This document shows positions 62,300 through 64,000 of a stretch of DNA of 64,000 nucleotides, in pieces. The DNA is from SAR116 cluster bacterium AG-337-N21 (lineage in GTDB: Bacteria > Pseudomonadota > Alphaproteobacteria > Puniceispirillales > Marisalimonadaceae): assembly GCA_003282145.1 (NCBI GenBank), contig QBZZ01000003.1, positions 87,995 to 151,994 of the forward strand, read 5' to 3'. The translations under genes and the position numbers were made by a program. Position 1 is the stretch's first letter. Every line of letters starts with the position of its first letter. The notes under the pieces were generated by a model. The model ran no database searches. It was not told where the DNA came from and saw only the letters and a program-made list of their open reading frames with translations.

Positions 62300-63937
62300 A
62301 TGCTACTAAAATTAAATAATTACGATGATTTATATTCAACATTTAAGTGGAATATACCTGAATATTATAATATTGCGTCTGATACTGTTGATAAAGTGGT
62401 ATATAAAAATAGGACGGCATTATTTAATATTTTGAATAATGGTAAAATTGAAAAATGGTCTTTTTTAGATATTAAAAGAGCTGCAAACAAGCTTGCTAAC
62501 GCATTCGATTATCTTAATCTAGAACACAACGCTAGAGTTGGTATAATATTAGGCCAGTGTCCGGAAACAGCCATTTCTCATATCGCATGTTTCAAATCTG
62601 GAAAAATATCAATACCACTTTTTAATTTATTTGGAAAAGATGCATTATTTTATCGTTTAAAAAACTCAAGAGCTTCTTTGGTAATTTGTGACAGAATAGG
62701 ACTTTTAAAAATTAAAGAAGTTTTTCATAAATTGCCTAATTTGAAATCAATAATTTGCGTGGATGAAATTGATGATCGAGTTAACACTCTAAGTTTTAAA
62801 AAAATATTAGAAGAATCATCTGATAATTATACTAATAAAAGTACAAAATCATTTGACCCAGCTACAATAATTTATACTTCAGGTACAACTGGTGGACCTA
62901 AAGGTGCATTACTACCCCATAGAACATTACTAGGACATATACCAGGAGTTGAAATGCCACATGAATTTTTATCCTCATCAGAACCAGTAACCGACTTATT
63001 TTGGACGCCAGCTGATTGGGCATGGATAGGAGGCTTGTTTGATGTTCTTCTTCCTGCATGGCATTTTGGAATTCCTGTTGTAAGTCATAGATCACAAAAA
63101 TTTGATCCTGAATTTACGTTTGACTTAATTTCTAAGCTTAATATTCAAAATACTTTTTTACCACCCACAGCACTAAAAATGATGAAGTCATTCAATCCTT
63201 CAAGTACAAAATATAAATTAAATTTAAGAACAATCGGGTCTGGAGGCGAAGCATTAGGAGAAGATTTGCTGGAGTGGGGAAAAAGAATTTTAGGTGTAAA
63301 TATTAATGAATTTTATGGTCAAACAGAATGTAATCTAACCATTTCAAATAGCAGTGCGATAATGCCGACCAAGCAAGGTTCTATAGGTAAACCTGTACCC
63401 GGCCAAGAGGTTAGGATTATGAATAAAAGAGGAGAATTTATAAAAGAGCCAGGTGTAGATGGTGAAATTGTTGTTAACTATAATACACCGGTTGCTTTTT
63501 TGAAATATTGGGAGAATGACAAGGAGACCCAAAATAAAGTAATTAATGGTTGGCTTCATACAGGTGACTTTGCCTTTAGAGATGATGAGGGATATTTTTA
63601 TTTCAAGGGACGTGAGGATGATATTATAAACACTTCAGGTTATCGGGTAGGTCCAAGTGAAGTGGAAGACTGTATATTATCTCATCCACATGTTGATATG
63701 GTTGCAGTCATAGGTGTGCCGGATAAAGTCAGAGGTAATATAATCAAAGCTTTTATTATTCCGAGAAATAAAAAAGATATTTTAACACAAAATAAAGATC
63801 TTAAACTTAGTATCCAAAATGATGTTAAAGTAAAATTAGCAGCACACGAATATCCGCGTATTATAGAATTTGTAGAAGAATTACCTATGACAACAACAGG
63901 TAAAATTATTCGTAAAGATTTAAGGAAAACCATTTAA
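62300..63937 (+). CDS. AMP-forming acyl-CoA synthetase (acetyl-CoA synthetase/MACS-like)
   Basis: A 545-residue ANL ligase: IYTSGTTGGPKGALLPHRTL near 195, FWTPADWAWIGGLFDVLLP near 234, FYGQTECNLTISN near 337, GWLHTGDFAFRDDEGYFY near 417, GREDDIINTSGYRVGPSEVED near 438 (positions only, in part) and the catalytic Lys in TTTGKIIRKDLR near 533. The PADWAW segment is the acyl-pocket signature of the acetyl/propionyl and medium-chain group. It lies divergent to the indolepyruvate oxidoreductase over an 80-base gap with AAAAGG ahead of the ATG. The exact acid is not known. After it, 63938-64000 holds no feature I can name. Confidence 0.9.
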   Translation: MLLKLNNYDDLYSTFKWNIPEYYNIASDTVDKVVYKNRTALFNILNNGKIEKWSFLDIKRAANKLANAFDYLNLEHNARVGIILGQCPETAISHIACFKSGKISIPLFNLFGKDALFYRLKNSRASLVICDRIGLLKIKEVFHKLPNLKSIICVDEIDDRVNTLSFKKILEESSDNYTNKSTKSFDPATIIYTSGTTGGPKGALLPHRTLLGHIPGVEMPHEFLSSSEPVTDLFWTPADWAWIGGLFDVLLPAWHFGIPVVSHRSQKFDPEFTFDLISKLNIQNTFLPPTALKMMKSFNPSSTKYKLNLRTIGSGGEALGEDLLEWGKRILGVNINEFYGQTECNLTISNSSAIMPTKQGSIGKPVPGQEVRIMNKRGEFIKEPGVDGEIVVNYNTPVAFLKYWENDKETQNKVINGWLHTGDFAFRDDEGYFYFKGREDDIINTSGYRVGPSEVEDCILSHPHVDMVAVIGVPDKVRGNIIKAFIIPRNKKDILTQNKDLKLSIQNDVKVKLAAHEYPRIIEFVEELPMTTTGKIIRKDLRKTI

Positions 63938-64000
63938 TTTCTTAAATTTAAATTATAGCTGAAATGAAAATTATCTACTTAAATAAAATAGATTTCTTGG

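Noticed and set aside
1-64000. Mobile elements, CRISPR arrays, prophage or plasmid functions
   Set aside because: I found no transposase, integrase, direct-repeat array or phage structural gene, and both strands are filled with metabolic genes.

Overview
The window is AT-rich (low GC, roughly 30 percent by eye) and densely coded, with short intergenic gaps, many start/stop overlaps and operons of 5 to 20 genes. It looks like a streamlined marine alphaproteobacterium. Supporting points are a GapR/DUF2312 nucleoid protein next to a DUF1244 protein, a short MntR, a single-chain indolepyruvate ferredoxin oxidoreductase, and a liv-type ABC operon with embedded acyl-CoA ligases. The exact clade (SAR116- or AEGEAN-169-like) is a guess. 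I saw no rRNA, tRNA, CRISPR array or insertion sequence. No gene-free stretch exceeds 300 bases; the longest is 55083-55332.

Region 1 (1-20648, all minus strand, read right to left) is a surface-glycan locus that starts with a phosphonate module: PEP mutase fused to a nucleotidyltransferase-like domain, phosphonopyruvate decarboxylase, a 2-aminoethylphosphonate-type transaminase and a separate small nucleotidyltransferase. Next come the enzymes for GDP-D-glycero-D-manno-heptose (GmhB, HddC, CBS-fused HddA, GmhA-like). After these come a sialic-acid-synthase-like protein fused to a TIM-barrel domain, a CMP-acylneuraminate-type cytidylyltransferase, an aminotransferase, a VOC protein, methyltransferases, SDRs, a TIM-barrel epimerase, a lipid/oligosaccharide-flippase-like ABC exporter, a LIC12162-family protein and a CDP-alcohol phosphotransferase-like membrane protein that lacks the usual fourth motif aspartate. 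Two genes here are each split by a single extra A in an A-run. The best reading is a phosphonate-decorated glycan containing heptose and a nonulosonic-acid-like sugar.

Region 2 (20729-34262) is housekeeping and mixed: pyrC, an FMN reductase, pterin dehydratase, acetoacetyl-CoA synthetase, an operon DUF1244-gapR-pyrF-queF-marR-MFS, mntR with a convincing MntR box, a GT39 transferase, sufE, a TrmH-type methyltransferase with an unclear start, a second methyltransferase, a GT2 and a HAD hydrolase.

Region 3 (33597-45471) is acyl-CoA metabolism. An ACAD10/11-like dehydrogenase, an SDR and an ACAD11-kinase-like phosphotransferase form a divergent locus that looks like a split 4-hydroxyacyl-CoA pathway. 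It is followed by a plus-strand group for branched-chain (valine-type) acyl-CoA breakdown: enoyl-CoA hydratase, GMC oxidoreductase, acyl-CoA dehydrogenase, 3-hydroxyisobutyryl-CoA hydrolase-like protein and thiolase, then a rhodanese and a CBS protein.

Region 4 (45484-63937) holds a nine-gene minus-strand operon: an acyl-CoA ligase, livG, livH, livM, livK-like, livF, a PaaK-like ligase, a 3-hydroxyacyl-CoA dehydrogenase and a MaoC dehydratase. It suggests import of a carboxylate or amino-acid-derived compound followed at once by CoA activation and beta-oxidation. To its right lie a DmdC-like acyl-CoA dehydrogenase, two more acyl-CoA ligases and indolepyruvate ferredoxin oxidoreductase.
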